22,997 bases of DNA from SZUA-37 sp964472525 (GTDB taxonomy: Bacteria; Pseudomonadota; Gammaproteobacteria; UBA6429; Thiohalophilaceae), in contig CAYYLL010000040.1 in the NCBI GenBank assembly GCA_964472525.1, positions 1 to 22,997 on the forward strand, read 5' to 3'. A program made the translations under genes and the position numbers. This document shows, piece by piece, positions 6,019 to 14,163 of this stretch. Position 1 is the first letter of the stretch. Every line of letters begins with the position of its first letter. Under the pieces are notes generated by a model that saw only the letters and a program-made list of their open reading frames with translations, made no database searches and was not told the DNA's origin.

Positions 6019-6052
6019 ATTTCTATTTTCCTGTTAAGCCTAATATATTAAA

Positions 6053-6868
6053 TTAGCTTGTTTCAATCGGTGTACTTGGGTCGTTCCCCCAGTCAGACCA
6101 CGATCCCGGGTAACCTTTTACATTTTCATAGCCGAGACTTTTTAATACGATATAACTGTGCGACGAACGGTGATGCGTCTGGCAATGGGTTATCACTGTT
6201 TTATCTTTTGTTATTCCTTTGCTCTGTAAAATGTCTTCCATTTCCGTTATGGGTTTTAGGCATAACTGGTTTTCAGTATCAATTAAATCTGTCCAGTTTA
6301 TATTGACTGCACCGGGTATATGGCCGCCGCGTGCAGCAAATACTTTTGCACCGCTGTATTCCATTGGACTACGGCAATCCATAATAATGGTATTTTTGTC
6401 ATCTAATGAATCGAGAATAAATTGTTTATTGGCAATGGGAGATGTGTTTTCCATCGCTGAATAATGGCTTGGTGTTGGCCAAATAATGTCTTTACTGAGT
6501 GGGAGATCCTTATGGGCCCAATTTGGTAGCCCGCCGTTTAAAAGCGAATAATGTGGGTGCCCAAGGGTATCGAGTGTCCAGAGTAAACGGCAGGCATGGC
6601 CACCACCTTCATCATCGTAAGCAACAATGTGGGTATCGGTTGTAATACCAAAAGCAGATAACACACGATTAAGTTGCTCGACATCAGGCAATAAGCCCAT
6701 TACTGGGTTTTGTACTTTTGTTATCCAGCTATATTCTAAAAAGAAAGCACCGGGAATATGCTGCTGTAAATAACTTGTTGGTTGAGACAAATCAATAATG
6801 ACAATATTGTTATTATCAAGTTGTGCTTGCAGTTGTTCGGCTTCAAGAATAAGAGGGAGATCAGTCAT
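6053..6868 (-). CDS. sseA: Two-domain rhodanese-type sulfurtransferase
   Basis: This encodes 271 residues with two rhodanese domains. The N-terminal domain (about 5-125) has the structural marks IDLSQPTSYLQQHIPGA and LLNGGLPNW but no cysteine loop. The C-terminal domain (about 145-268) holds DCRSPMEYSG and the active loop CQTHHR with Cys229. A six-residue loop fits transfer of sulfur from thiosulfate or a similar donor to a thiophilic acceptor such as cyanide; the true acceptor cannot be told. The ribosome site is AAAGGA close to the start at 6868. It is transcribed alone. Thiosulfate and 3-mercaptopyruvate types are not reliably separated by this reading, so the symbol is tentative. Confidence 0.88.
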   Translation of the reverse strand: MTDLPLILEAEQLQAQLDNNNIVIIDLSQPTSYLQQHIPGAFFLEYSWITKVQNPVMGLLPDVEQLNRVLSAFGITTDTHIVAYDDEGGGHACRLLWTLDTLGHPHYSLLNGGLPNWAHKDLPLSKDIIWPTPSHYSAMENTSPIANKQFILDSLDDKNTIIMDCRSPMEYSGAKVFAARGGHIPGAVNINWTDLIDTENQLCLKPITEMEDILQSKGITKDKTVITHCQTHHRSSHSYIVLKSLGYENVKGYPGSWSDWGNDPSTPIETS

Positions 6869-7013
6869 AAAGTTCCTTTAGCTATCAAGGTACGTAAATA
6901 AGGCATGTTTAACAGAAAAGCTTTCAACAGTGAAGAGTGGTCTTTATATATTGTCTTTGTTTATTCAATTGTCATATTATTTATGTGGAATTTGAAACTA
7001 AAAAATCCACAGC

Positions 7014-7047
7014 TATACCTTAGTGTATTACTGGGAATTAAGGTATA
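7014..7047. repeat. Perfect 9-bp inverted repeat upstream of the aminotransferase
   Basis: TATACCTTA (7014-7022) and TAAGGTATA (7039-7047) are exact inverted copies with a 16-bp gap, so their centres lie 25 bp apart, about two and a half helical turns. They sit 66-99 bp before the aminotransferase start, where an operator would be expected. There is no T tract, so a terminator is unlikely. No regulator is identified. Confidence 0.5.
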
Positions 7048-7112
7048 CTTCGATTCGTTTTTTTATATCCGATTTTAATATAAATAATTTTAGCAAATAG
7101 TTTAGGTGCCTT

Positions 7113-8309
7113 ATGACAATTTCTTCTTTTAATCCAACACCACGAACATTAATGGGGCCGGGGCCTTCCGATGTTTCTCCTCGTGTTCTTGAAGCCTTGG
7201 CACGACCCACCATTGGCCATCTTGATTCAGAGTTTGTTGTCATGATGGATGAGATGAAACAATTACTCCAGTATGCATTTAAAACAAACAATGAACTGAC
7301 CTTTCCTGTCTCTGCACCGGGTTCGGCGGGTATGGAAACCTGTTTTGCAAATTTAGTCGAAGCCGGTGATAAAGTGATTGTTTGTCAAAACGGCGTGTTT
7401 GGTGGACGCATGAAAGAAAACGTAACCCGTTGTGGTGGCACCGCCGTGATGGTCGAAGATGAATGGGGTAAAGCGATTGATATTGCAAAAGTAGAGCAAG
7501 CTTTAAAAGATAATCCCGATGCAAAAATTCTAGCTTTCGTACATGCCGAAACCTCAACGGGTGCCCAATCGGATGCAAAGGCACTGACGGCTTTAGCACA
7601 TCAGTATGATTGCTTGGTCATAGTCGATGCCGTTACTTCATTAGCTGGCACCGAGTTAAGAGTGGATGACTGGGATATTGATGCGATTTATTCGGGAACC
7701 CAAAAATGTTTATCTGCACCGCCGGGGTTATCGCCAGTGAGTTTTAATGAGCGTGCAGCCGAAGTAATTAAAAATCGCAAAACACCGGTACAAAGTTGGT
7801 TTTTAGATTTAAATCTGGTGATGGGGTATTGGGGGAGTGGAGCCAAGCGCGCTTACCACCATACGGCACCGATTAATAACTTGTATGCGTTACATGAAGC
7901 ATTGGTTATTTTGCAAGAAGAAGGTATTGAAAGCTCATGGGCACGTCATGCCAAAATGCATCAGGCATTGCGAGCCGGTATTGAAGCCATGGGTTTAAAA
8001 TTTATTGTTGATGAAGCCGACCGCTTGCCACAACTTAATGCAGTGACCATTCCTGATGGCGTGGACGATGCGGCGGTACGTGTAAAATTACTAAATGACT
8101 ACAATCTTGAAATTGGAGCCGGTTTAGGTGCGTTAGCCGGTAAAGTCTGGCGTATTGGTTTAATGGGGTTTGCGAGTAATGCAAAAAATATTGAATACTG
8201 TCTAAATGCGTTAGATGAAGTGTTGACTGGCATGGGTGCAAAAATTAATAGTGGAGTCGCCGTAACAGCAGCCAAAGAGAAATTAGCCAAAGAAAAATTA
8301 GTGAGCTAA
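7113..8309 (+). CDS. Alanine/serine-glyoxylate aminotransferase family protein (class V, PLP)
   Basis: This 398-residue PLP enzyme transfers an amino group to glyoxylate, giving glycine; alanine or serine is the usual donor. Family marks are the N-terminal LMGPGPSDVSPRVLEALA (13-30), GSAGMETCF (70-78), the PLP-ring aspartate Asp172 in VDAVTS, and the Schiff-base lysine Lys198 in SGTQKCLSAPPG. Donor choice cannot be read from the sequence; serine use would point to the serine cycle, alanine use to photorespiratory glycolate salvage. glcDEF, which makes glyoxylate, lies in the same window and supports a shared pathway. The ribosome site is AGGTG close to the ATG. The last 20 residues are rich in Ala and Lys and look like a loose tail. 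Confidence 0.93.
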   Translation: MTISSFNPTPRTLMGPGPSDVSPRVLEALARPTIGHLDSEFVVMMDEMKQLLQYAFKTNNELTFPVSAPGSAGMETCFANLVEAGDKVIVCQNGVFGGRMKENVTRCGGTAVMVEDEWGKAIDIAKVEQALKDNPDAKILAFVHAETSTGAQSDAKALTALAHQYDCLVIVDAVTSLAGTELRVDDWDIDAIYSGTQKCLSAPPGLSPVSFNERAAEVIKNRKTPVQSWFLDLNLVMGYWGSGAKRAYHHTAPINNLYALHEALVILQEEGIESSWARHAKMHQALRAGIEAMGLKFIVDEADRLPQLNAVTIPDGVDDAAVRVKLLNDYNLEIGAGLGALAGKVWRIGLMGFASNAKNIEYCLNALDEVLTGMGAKINSGVAVTAAKEKLAKEKLVS

Positions 8310-8323
8310 ATAACTTATTATGA

Positions 8324-8358
8324 ACGACATGGATATCACCGTCGCGCTACCGTGTCGT
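8324..8358 (+). terminator. Candidate terminator hairpin after the aminotransferase gene
   Basis: ACGACATGG (8324-8332) pairs with CCGTGTCGT (8350-8358) with one G-T pair. The loop is long (17 nt) and the T tract after it is poor. It lies between two convergent genes, so it may stop transcription from either side. Weak evidence. Confidence 0.4.
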
Positions 8359-8372
8359 TGTGTTTAATAAAT

Positions 8373-8528
8373 CTAGATAAACCTGAAAAACCCCGCTAAA
8401 AACAAAAGTACCAGAACAGCGGCAATAATAAATGCAATTTTGGCATTGGGATTTTTATTTTGTCGTAAAGCAAAGCCAACCCATGTGCTGAGCGCGACCA
8501 GAATAAGAAGTAAAACAAGTGAACGCAT
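8373..8528 (-). CDS. Small two-helix membrane protein, 51 residues
   Basis: An ATG at 8528 opens a 51-residue frame to a TAG at 8373. It has two hydrophobic helices (about residues 3-20 and 31-48) joined by a short polar loop with RQNKNPNAK, so both ends probably lie on the same side of the membrane. The clean helix-loop-helix layout and low chance content suggest a real gene. I do not know its function. There is no strong ribosome site. It lies 49 bp after the next minus-strand gene (8578-8817), so the two may be co-transcribed. Confidence 0.65.
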   Translation of the reverse strand: MRSLVLLLILVALSTWVGFALRQNKNPNAKIAFIIAAVLVLLFLAGFFRFI

Positions 8529-8577
8529 CGCTAAGGTTTATATCCCAATATTGTCTGAAAGTCTTTTTATAAAGTAA

Positions 8578-8817
8578 TTACTCTAGAAGTTGTACCAATA
8601 CTACTAACACAAGGCAAGCGATTATTACTCTGCCAGCGTATTGACTGATTTGTTGATAAGCTTCGGCGCGGCGGATACATTCTTTTCGAGCCTGCGTTCT
8701 GGATATAAAACAGGTCGACAAAGAGCCATGCTTCGCTTTATGGATTAAATCATTTAGCTCCGTTTTAGTGAGTTGAGCCGGTTGTGTTTTATAATCAGTT
8801 TGACCGCTATTTTCCAT
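8578..8817 (-). CDS. Unknown protein with one C-terminal membrane helix
   Basis: This encodes 79 residues starting at the ATG at 8817, with GAGG 9 bases upstream. An in-frame GTG at 8832 would add five residues but lacks a ribosome site, so the ATG is preferred. The N-terminal 55 residues are polar and the C-terminal part (about 61-77, RVIIACLVLVVLVQLL) is a membrane anchor, giving a tail-anchored or monotopic protein. Two cysteines (FISRTQARKEC region) are present. No family is recognised. It faces away from htpG. Confidence 0.6.
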   Translation of the reverse strand: MENSGQTDYKTQPAQLTKTELNDLIHKAKHGSLSTCFISRTQARKECIRRAEAYQQISQYAGRVIIACLVLVVLVQLLE

Positions 8818-8939
8818 TTTGAATAGCCTCACTCATTAAAAGTATTGACCTCTATGAGTATATACGATTGATGGAGGCTGATTCTGATAACAGACATACA
8901 GTTAACCGCATGATTTTAAATATAAATTCTAACACCATC

Positions 8940-8956
8940 ACATTTTCGAAAAATGT
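8940..8956. repeat. Small perfect inverted repeat upstream of the htpG promoter
   Basis: ACATTTT (8940-8946) and AAAATGT (8950-8956) pair around CGA. It lies 11 bp upstream of the -35 box of the heat-shock promoter and may be an operator or a chance AT-rich dyad. Confidence 0.3.
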
Positions 8957-8967
8957 TTAATACATCC

Positions 8968-8996
8968 CTTGAAAGTTCGGGGTTGTTACCCCATTT
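8968..8996 (+). promoter_or_regulatory. Sigma32 (heat-shock) promoter of htpG
   Basis: CTTGAAA (8968-8974) and CCCCATTT (8989-8996) match the sigma32 -35 and -10 consensus almost perfectly with a 14-base spacer. The boxes are 66 bp before the htpG start, fitting a leader of about 55 nt. The spacer also holds an inverted GGGGT/ACCCC that overlaps the -10 box. Strong evidence that htpG is induced by heat or misfolded protein through RpoH. Confidence 0.88.
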
Positions 8997-9061
8997 ATCT
9001 AGTTAACAATTATAATTTTAAATTGATTTATAGATTTAAGAAATATTTTCAGGAGCAATAA

Positions 9062-10954
9062 ATGACCGTGGATACTCAAAAAGAAACCCTTAGTTTTCAA
9101 ACAGAAGTAAAACAGCTACTTAATTTAATGATTCATTCCTTGTATTCGAACAAGGAGATTTTTGTCCGTGAACTTATTTCCAATGCCTCGGATGCCTGCG
9201 ATAAGTTACGTTTTGAAGCATTAAAGAATGATGCCTTATTTGAAGATGACCATGAATTAAAATTAATTATCGATGTGGATAAAGAAGCCAGAACAATTTC
9301 GATTTTGGATAATGGTATTGGCATGAATCGTCAGGAAGTGATTGATAATATCGGCACGATTGCAAATTCAGGGACCAAGAAATTTTTGGACACACTTTCA
9401 GGTGATCAAGCCAAAGATGCCAAAATGATTGGCCAGTTTGGTGTAGGGTTTTATTCTTCATTTATTGTTGCAGACAAAGTAACCGTTGAAACGCGTCGCG
9501 CAGGTGATGCTGCCGATCAGGGGGTACGTTGGGAATCTGCAGGAGAAGGTGAATTTAGCCTAGAAAATATCGAACTGGAAAATCGCGGCACTAAAATTAT
9601 CCTGCATATGCGAGCCGATGAAGATGAATTCTTAGAAGACATGCGTTTACGCACCACTGTGAATCGTTATTCCGACCATATTGAAATGCCAATATCCATG
9701 TGTAAACTGGATGATAAGGGCAAAAAAACTGATGAGCTTGAAGTGGTGAATAAAGCGTCTGCCTTATGGAAACGCAGCAAGTCCGATATTAGTGATGAAG
9801 AATATACCGAATTTTATAAACAGGTCGCCTATGACTTTGAAGATCCCTTACACTGGTTACATAATCAGGTAGAAGGAACTCAGTCGTATACTACCTTACT
9901 CTATATTCCTAAACGTGCGCCATTCGATTTATATGAGCGTGAAAAACAAAATGGCATTAAACTTTATGTTAAACGCGTTTTTATTATGGACGATGCAGAA
10001 CAGTTAATGCCAAGTTATTTGCGCTTCGTAAAAGGCGTTGTTGATTCCGATGACCTGCCGTTAAACGTATCTCGTGAAATCTTACAGAAAAACAAACAGA
10101 TTGACGCAATTAAAACGGGTTCAGTTAAAAAGATTTTGGCTGCATTAACCAAAATAGCAAAAGACGATAAAGAAAAATATACTACCTTCTGGAATGAATT
10201 TGGCAACGTGATCAAAGAAGGCATGGCAGAAGATTTTGCCAACAAAGATAAAATTGCCAAACTACTTCGTTTTGCTTCAAGTAATAATGATTCCGATGTG
10301 CAAAATGTGTCGTTAGACGATTACCTTGGGCGAATGAAAGAAGGGCAGGATAAAATTTATTATATTACGGCCGAAAGTTACACTGCGGCTAAAAATAGTC
10401 CACATCTGGAATTCTTTAAAAAGAAAGGCATCGAAGTGTTACTCATGTTCGATCGTGTTGACGAATGGATGATGTCTTACTTTAATGAGTTTGAGGATAA
10501 AAAACTGGTATCCGTTGCTAAGGGTGAACTTGATTTAGGTGAGCTTGAAGATAAAGAAGATAAGAAAAAAGCGAAGAAGGTCGAAAAAGAATTTAAAGAT
10601 CTTGTTGCAAAAATGAAAGATGCGCTCGATGGTAAAGTGAAGGAAGTACGTGTTTCACATCGTCTAACTGATTCTCCTGCCTGTTTAGTGGTTGAAGAAC
10701 AGGATATGGCGGTGAGTATGCAAAAAATTCTTAAACAGGCTGGACATGCAGTTCCCACCGTTGAGCCTATTCTTGAAATTAATCCCGGACATCCACTGGT
10801 TAAAGTACTGGAAGATGACTCAAAAGCAGACCAATTCAATGATCTGACACTGACTTTGTTCGAGCAAGCAATGCTCAGTGAAGGTGGTCAGTTGGAAGAT
10901 CCTTCGGGTTTTGTGACTAGAATGAATAAGCTGTTGATACAGTTTGTTCATTAA
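9062..10954 (+). CDS. htpG: Chaperone HtpG (bacterial Hsp90)
   Basis: This 630-residue ATP-dependent chaperone acts as a dimer on partly folded cytosolic proteins. The N-terminal GHKL ATPase domain shows the catalytic Glu37 and Asn41 in FVRELISNASDACDKLR, DNGIGM (83-88), GTIANSGTKKF and IGQFGVGFYSSF. The middle domain includes RAPFDLYE and the conserved PLNVSREILQ with its catalytic-loop arginine. A lysine-rich linker follows near residues 500-520, then the C-terminal dimerisation domain. Length matches E. coli HtpG (624). The ribosome site is AGGAG. The gene stands alone between a sigma32 promoter and a strong terminator. Confidence 0.98.
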   Translation: MTVDTQKETLSFQTEVKQLLNLMIHSLYSNKEIFVRELISNASDACDKLRFEALKNDALFEDDHELKLIIDVDKEARTISILDNGIGMNRQEVIDNIGTIANSGTKKFLDTLSGDQAKDAKMIGQFGVGFYSSFIVADKVTVETRRAGDAADQGVRWESAGEGEFSLENIELENRGTKIILHMRADEDEFLEDMRLRTTVNRYSDHIEMPISMCKLDDKGKKTDELEVVNKASALWKRSKSDISDEEYTEFYKQVAYDFEDPLHWLHNQVEGTQSYTTLLYIPKRAPFDLYEREKQNGIKLYVKRVFIMDDAEQLMPSYLRFVKGVVDSDDLPLNVSREILQKNKQIDAIKTGSVKKILAALTKIAKDDKEKYTTFWNEFGNVIKEGMAEDFANKDKIAKLLRFASSNNDSDVQNVSLDDYLGRMKEGQDKIYYITAESYTAAKNSPHLEFFKKKGIEVLLMFDRVDEWMMSYFNEFEDKKLVSVAKGELDLGELEDKEDKKKAKKVEKEFKDLVAKMKDALDGKVKEVRVSHRLTDSPACLVVEEQDMAVSMQKILKQAGHAVPTVEPILEINPGHPLVKVLEDDSKADQFNDLTLTLFEQAMLSEGGQLEDPSGFVTRMNKLLIQFVH

Positions 10955-10972
10955 CATTTAACCACTCAAGTT

Positions 10973-11014
10973 AAAAACGGCTATTTTGATTTACATCGAT
11001 AGCCGTTTTTTTTT
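10973..11014 (+). terminator. Rho-independent terminator of htpG
   Basis: AAAACGGCTAT (ending 10984) pairs with ATAGCCGTTTT (from 10999), followed by a run of nine T. The stem is GC-rich at its centre and lies 18 bp after the htpG stop. Confidence 0.92.
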
Positions 11015-11101
11015 GCCAGAATATTTTGAAACAATAAATAGCTATCAATAGGATGTAGCTGTGCAACGTAAGCTATTGTTAACATATGTAAAATAAATAC
11101 C

Positions 11102-11128
11102 ATATTTAGCTTTTTGAGGCTAAATATA
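11102..11128 (+). repeat. Perfect 9-bp hairpin upstream of the PhnD-like gene
   Basis: ATATTTAGC (11102-11110) and GCTAAATAT (11119-11128) are exact inverted copies with an 8-base loop. No T tract follows, so it is not a terminator. It lies 63 bp before the start of the binding-protein gene and may be an operator or part of its mRNA leader. Confidence 0.4.
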
Positions 11129-11190
11129 TTGGCTTGGGTGTCGATAATGATAGAACTAATTATTGTTAAAGTATTCGCCAAGGCATAAAC

Positions 11191-12048
11191 ATGAAAAAAA
11201 CACTTTATGGCTTAATTATTTTATTAAATTGTGAGTTGTTGCCCACGCTAGTTATTGCTGCGGATGATGTGTTAACGCTTGGTATTTTCCCGCGCCGTAA
11301 TGCGACAGTAACCATGAAAATGTTTACCCCCTTGGCAAAATATTTGTCTGAGAAAATAGGGAAAAAAATAAAAGTTGTTACCGCTAAAAACTTCCCTGTT
11401 TTCTGGAACAATGTCATGAAAAATAAATATGACATTGTTCATTATAATCAGCTCCACTATATCGAATCTCATGCCAAACTGGGGTATCGAGTGATTGCTC
11501 AAAACGAAGAATTTGGTGAGAAAAAAATTCGTAGTGCTTTAGTGGTCAGAAAAGACAAAGGTATTGATTCAGCTAAAGATGTTAAAGGATATACCATACT
11601 ATTTGGTGGAGGCAAAAAGGCTTTCGTTGCCTATGTGGTTAATGCGGTATTATTGAATCGTGCAGGCATAAAGAAAAAAGATTATGGAATCAAGTTTGCT
11701 AAGAACCCACCTAATGCAACCATTGCAACGTATATTAATCAGGCTGATATTGCCGGTATTGGTGATGTTGGTTTAAAAATTCCATTTTTAAAAAAGAAGG
11801 GAGTGGATGTTTCTAAATTGAAAGTGATTTTAATGAGTCAGCCGTTACCGCATCTACCTTGGGCGGTAAATAAGTCGATGACTAAAAGTCTTAGAATTTC
11901 GATCCAACATGCAATATTGAGTTTAAATGACTCCGTTGCCGGTAAAGCAATTCTAAAGAAAGCCGGTATGACTGGTATTCAGGCAGCGATGGATCATGAT
12001 TACGACAGTAGTCGAGAAATTATAAGGGAATTTAAATCAATAGAATAA
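11191..12048 (+). CDS. PhnD-like periplasmic substrate-binding protein (orphan)
   Basis: This encodes 285 residues with a signal peptide (about 1-23, cleavage near VIAADD). It has the PhnD/PtxB-type layout: LTLGIFPRRNATVTMKMFTPLAKYL (from residue 28, shown in part), a KYDIVHYNQLHY segment, RSALVVRKDKGI, and a two-lobe Rossmann-like pattern. Such proteins bind phosphonate, phosphite or phosphate for an ABC importer, but many orphan copies act in sensing or bind other anions. Here no permease or ATPase gene is nearby, so transport is not supported. It has a plausible ribosome site (AAGG) and is followed by a terminator-like hairpin, suggesting a single-gene unit. Confidence 0.85.
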   Translation: MKKTLYGLIILLNCELLPTLVIAADDVLTLGIFPRRNATVTMKMFTPLAKYLSEKIGKKIKVVTAKNFPVFWNNVMKNKYDIVHYNQLHYIESHAKLGYRVIAQNEEFGEKKIRSALVVRKDKGIDSAKDVKGYTILFGGGKKAFVAYVVNAVLLNRAGIKKKDYGIKFAKNPPNATIATYINQADIAGIGDVGLKIPFLKKKGVDVSKLKVILMSQPLPHLPWAVNKSMTKSLRISIQHAILSLNDSVAGKAILKKAGMTGIQAAMDHDYDSSREIIREFKSIE

Positions 12049-12104
12049 AGTGAAAATGGCTAATAATCAGGTCAATTTCAACAGGAAAAAGTGTTGTATC
12101 AGTT

Positions 12105-12132
12105 AAAATCGGGGTTTAAGCTTCGATTTTTT
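12105..12132 (+). terminator. Candidate terminator after the PhnD-like gene
   Basis: AAAATCG (12105-12111) pairs with CGATTTT (12124-12130), with six T ending at 12132. A second perfect hairpin, TTTTTTAG (12127-12134) with CTAAAAAA (12142-12149), shares the T run, so the two structures exclude each other. Confidence 0.55.
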
Positions 12133-12149
12133 AGTTTTAGGCTAAAAAA

Positions 12150-12179
12150 TTGTACAATACAAGAGTGCTTTAGTCTAAT
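12150..12179 (+). promoter_or_regulatory. Candidate promoter and leader of the PilZ gene
   Basis: TTGTAC (12150-12155) and TCTAAT (12174-12179) are 18 bases apart. This would give a leader of about 120 nt before the PilZ start, which contains a CCTTG/CAAGG dyad (12197-12226). I see no match to a known riboswitch, including the c-di-GMP classes. Low confidence. Confidence 0.3.
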
Positions 12180-12307
12180 ATTGCAATTATTGATTACCTT
12201 GGGCGGGATGCTTTATCGAGGCAAGGAAACAAAGGGATTATTCTGTTAATGGCTGCAGTGTAATAGAACTATCCTAACTAATGGACTTAACTAGGGAGAA
12301 TGACAAT

Positions 12308-12595
12308 ATGATCACAGAAAAGCGCAAGCATCGTCGAATACCTTTTGGGCGGCCAGTGAGTGTGAGTAATTTTTCGGGTGAGAAAAGCACCATGAAGGCG
12401 GTTGACTTTTCATTGGATGGCGTTTGCTTTTCATCTAATAATAATCCAAAAACAGTGGGTGATATTTTAACCGTTACAATGAATATTGCACCGCCGGGCA
12501 AAGTAAAAGTGATTAAAGCAAAAGGTGAAATTGTCTACCGATATTATGACAATAATGAATATTTAATGGGTATGCGATTTTATCAGGATAACTAA
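12308..12595 (+). CDS. PilZ domain protein
   Basis: This encodes 95 residues from the ATG at 12308, which has AGGGAG 9 bases upstream; an in-frame ATG at 12281 has no ribosome site. The c-di-GMP binding pattern is present: KHRRIPFGR (residues 7-15, the RxxxR box) and DFSLDGVCF (the D/NxSxxG box, about 34-42). Small single-domain PilZ proteins act as c-di-GMP receptors that act on a partner protein in motility, adhesion or secretion. The partner is not apparent, and no GGDEF or EAL gene is in the window. bolA follows 38 bp later and may share the transcript. Confidence 0.85.
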   Translation: MITEKRKHRRIPFGRPVSVSNFSGEKSTMKAVDFSLDGVCFSSNNNPKTVGDILTVTMNIAPPGKVKVIKAKGEIVYRYYDNNEYLMGMRFYQDN

Positions 12596-12633
12596 ATCGG
12601 ATCTGTTTTTTTAAAGTATGAGTGTTCTTTAAG

Positions 12634-12945
12634 ATGAGTGTTAAAAGTGTTATAGAAGAAAAATTAGTAAATGCTATTCATGTACTTCATATCGAGGTGG
12701 TCAATGAAAGCGATAATCATAATGTACCAGCCGGTTCAGAGTCTCATTTTAAGGTAGTACTTGTTTCAGAAAATTTTACTGGCAAACCTTTATTAGCCCG
12801 ACATCGCATAGTAAATAAAATTCTTGAAGAAGAACTTCAAGGTAAAATTCATGCGTTGGCGTTACATATTTATACAGAAGCAGAATGGCAAGATGCTTTT
12901 GGAGCCGCACCGATGTCACCGCCTTGTTTAGGTGGTGGTAAATAA
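12634..12945 (+). CDS. bolA: BolA family protein
   Basis: This encodes 103 residues from the ATG at 12634; a GTG at 12622 would add four. E. coli BolA has 105. Family features are VPAGSESHFKVVLVS (31-45), GKPLLARHRIVNKILEEEL (51-69), with the histidine of ARHR in the usual place, and the C-terminal PCLGG motif. BolA proteins bind monothiol glutaredoxins and share a 2Fe-2S cluster, and affect cell shape and biofilm in stationary phase. The neighbouring PilZ gene makes a link to biofilm control plausible but unproven. It converges on glcF with 9 bp between stops. Confidence 0.92.
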   Translation: MSVKSVIEEKLVNAIHVLHIEVVNESDNHNVPAGSESHFKVVLVSENFTGKPLLARHRIVNKILEEELQGKIHALALHIYTEAEWQDAFGAAPMSPPCLGGGK

Positions 12946-12954
12946 TAAATTATT

Positions 12955-14160
12955 TTATTCAAGATTCTCATAAATAACACTTAGCCAATGTTTGACAGGC
13001 TGTTGAGCTTTGGCATTTAGGTGCATTAAACAGCCGATATTAGACGTTGTTATCATCTTGGGCCGTTCCGCTTCGAGCGCTATCATTTTATTGTTAAGTA
13101 ATTGTTTTGATATTTTAGGATGAAAAATCGAGTAACTGCCTGCCGAACCACAACATAAGTGTGCATCTTTAATTGTCTTTAGCTGGTATCCCAGTGTTTT
13201 TAATAAATTTTCAACGTTGGTGTGTACGCCAAGCCCATGCTGCAATGTACAAGGGGCATGAAAAGCCATTGCCAGTGTACTTTTTTGTTTTAAACAAGGT
13301 ATTTCATTCTCAAGTATTTGAACAGGGTCAATAACTAAATCTGAAACTAGTTTTGCTTTGTCCCTGTAAGCATCATCATATTGTAAATACGTTGCATATT
13401 CTTTTAATGTAACTCCGCAGCCTGATGACGACATAATGATCGCTTCGACTCCATCATTAATATATTCTTGCCATTGATCAATATTGTGTTTAAAAGTATG
13501 GCTAGCCATATTTTCTGCAGACATATGTTGTGGTAATGCTCCACAACAGCCTTGGGTGGGAATAGTTTGAATTGAACAGCGATTTAATAAATGCGCCAAC
13601 TGCTTGTCAATAACCGGTGCTAGTGTATTTTGTGCGCAGCCAGTGAGGAGTAAGACTTTTCTTTTATGTTTATCGGTTGGCCAGTTGAGTTCTGTTTTCT
13701 TTATTGCAATTTTTGATTTAATGGCTTTTGGCAATAGCCATAAAACAGGTTGTAATACGGTCATACTAAAACGAAATAGATTTTTATTGAGTAGTAACAT
13801 GAGTAAAAACTGACGTGAAAATTTACTGAATAAAGAACGTTTGATCTGTTGCTCTGCAAATTGTTTACCAATATCAAGCAAGCGCGAATATTGAACTCTG
13901 GACGGGCAGGTTGTTTCACAACTGCGGCAGCTTAAGCAACGATCCAAGTGTGTGAGTGTTTTCTTCGTTGGTTTATGGCCTTCCAGCATTTGTTTAATTA
14001 AATAGATACGTCCTCTTGGGCCATCGAGTTCATCTGAAAAAATCTGATAGGTTGGACAGGTTGCAGTACAGAATCCACAGTGAACACAACTACGTAAAAT
14101 TTTATCCGCTTCGTTAGTTAATTCTGGACTGAGTAGGTTTTGAATAATATGAGTTTGCAT
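12955..14160 (-). CDS. glcF: Glycolate oxidase iron-sulfur subunit
   Basis: This encodes 401 residues (E. coli GlcF 407). Two 4Fe-4S motifs sit near the N-terminus: Cys25, 28, 31, 35 and Cys75, 78, 81, 85. Two CCG domains follow, visible as GCAQNT and GCCGAL, then APCTLQHGLG and LCCGSAGSYS. It passes electrons from the flavin subunits to the membrane quinone pool. The gene starts 3 bp after the glcE stop and is the last gene of the glcDEF operon. Confidence 0.96.
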   Translation of the reverse strand: MQTHIIQNLLSPELTNEADKILRSCVHCGFCTATCPTYQIFSDELDGPRGRIYLIKQMLEGHKPTKKTLTHLDRCLSCRSCETTCPSRVQYSRLLDIGKQFAEQQIKRSLFSKFSRQFLLMLLLNKNLFRFSMTVLQPVLWLLPKAIKSKIAIKKTELNWPTDKHKRKVLLLTGCAQNTLAPVIDKQLAHLLNRCSIQTIPTQGCCGALPQHMSAENMASHTFKHNIDQWQEYINDGVEAIIMSSSGCGVTLKEYATYLQYDDAYRDKAKLVSDLVIDPVQILENEIPCLKQKSTLAMAFHAPCTLQHGLGVHTNVENLLKTLGYQLKTIKDAHLCCGSAGSYSIFHPKISKQLLNNKMIALEAERPKMITTSNIGCLMHLNAKAQQPVKHWLSVIYENLE

Positions 14161-14163
14161 AAT

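Noticed and set aside
10477..10839. Minus-strand ORF of 120 codons inside htpG
   Set aside because: It is serine-rich antisense sequence under a clear htpG frame, and no start signal is present.
10981..11181. Minus-strand ORF of 66 codons after htpG
   Set aside because: It crosses the htpG terminator and has no ribosome site or family-like pattern.
12150..12307. c-di-GMP riboswitch in the PilZ leader
   Set aside because: The leader lacks the conserved GEMM core sequences; only one small dyad is present.
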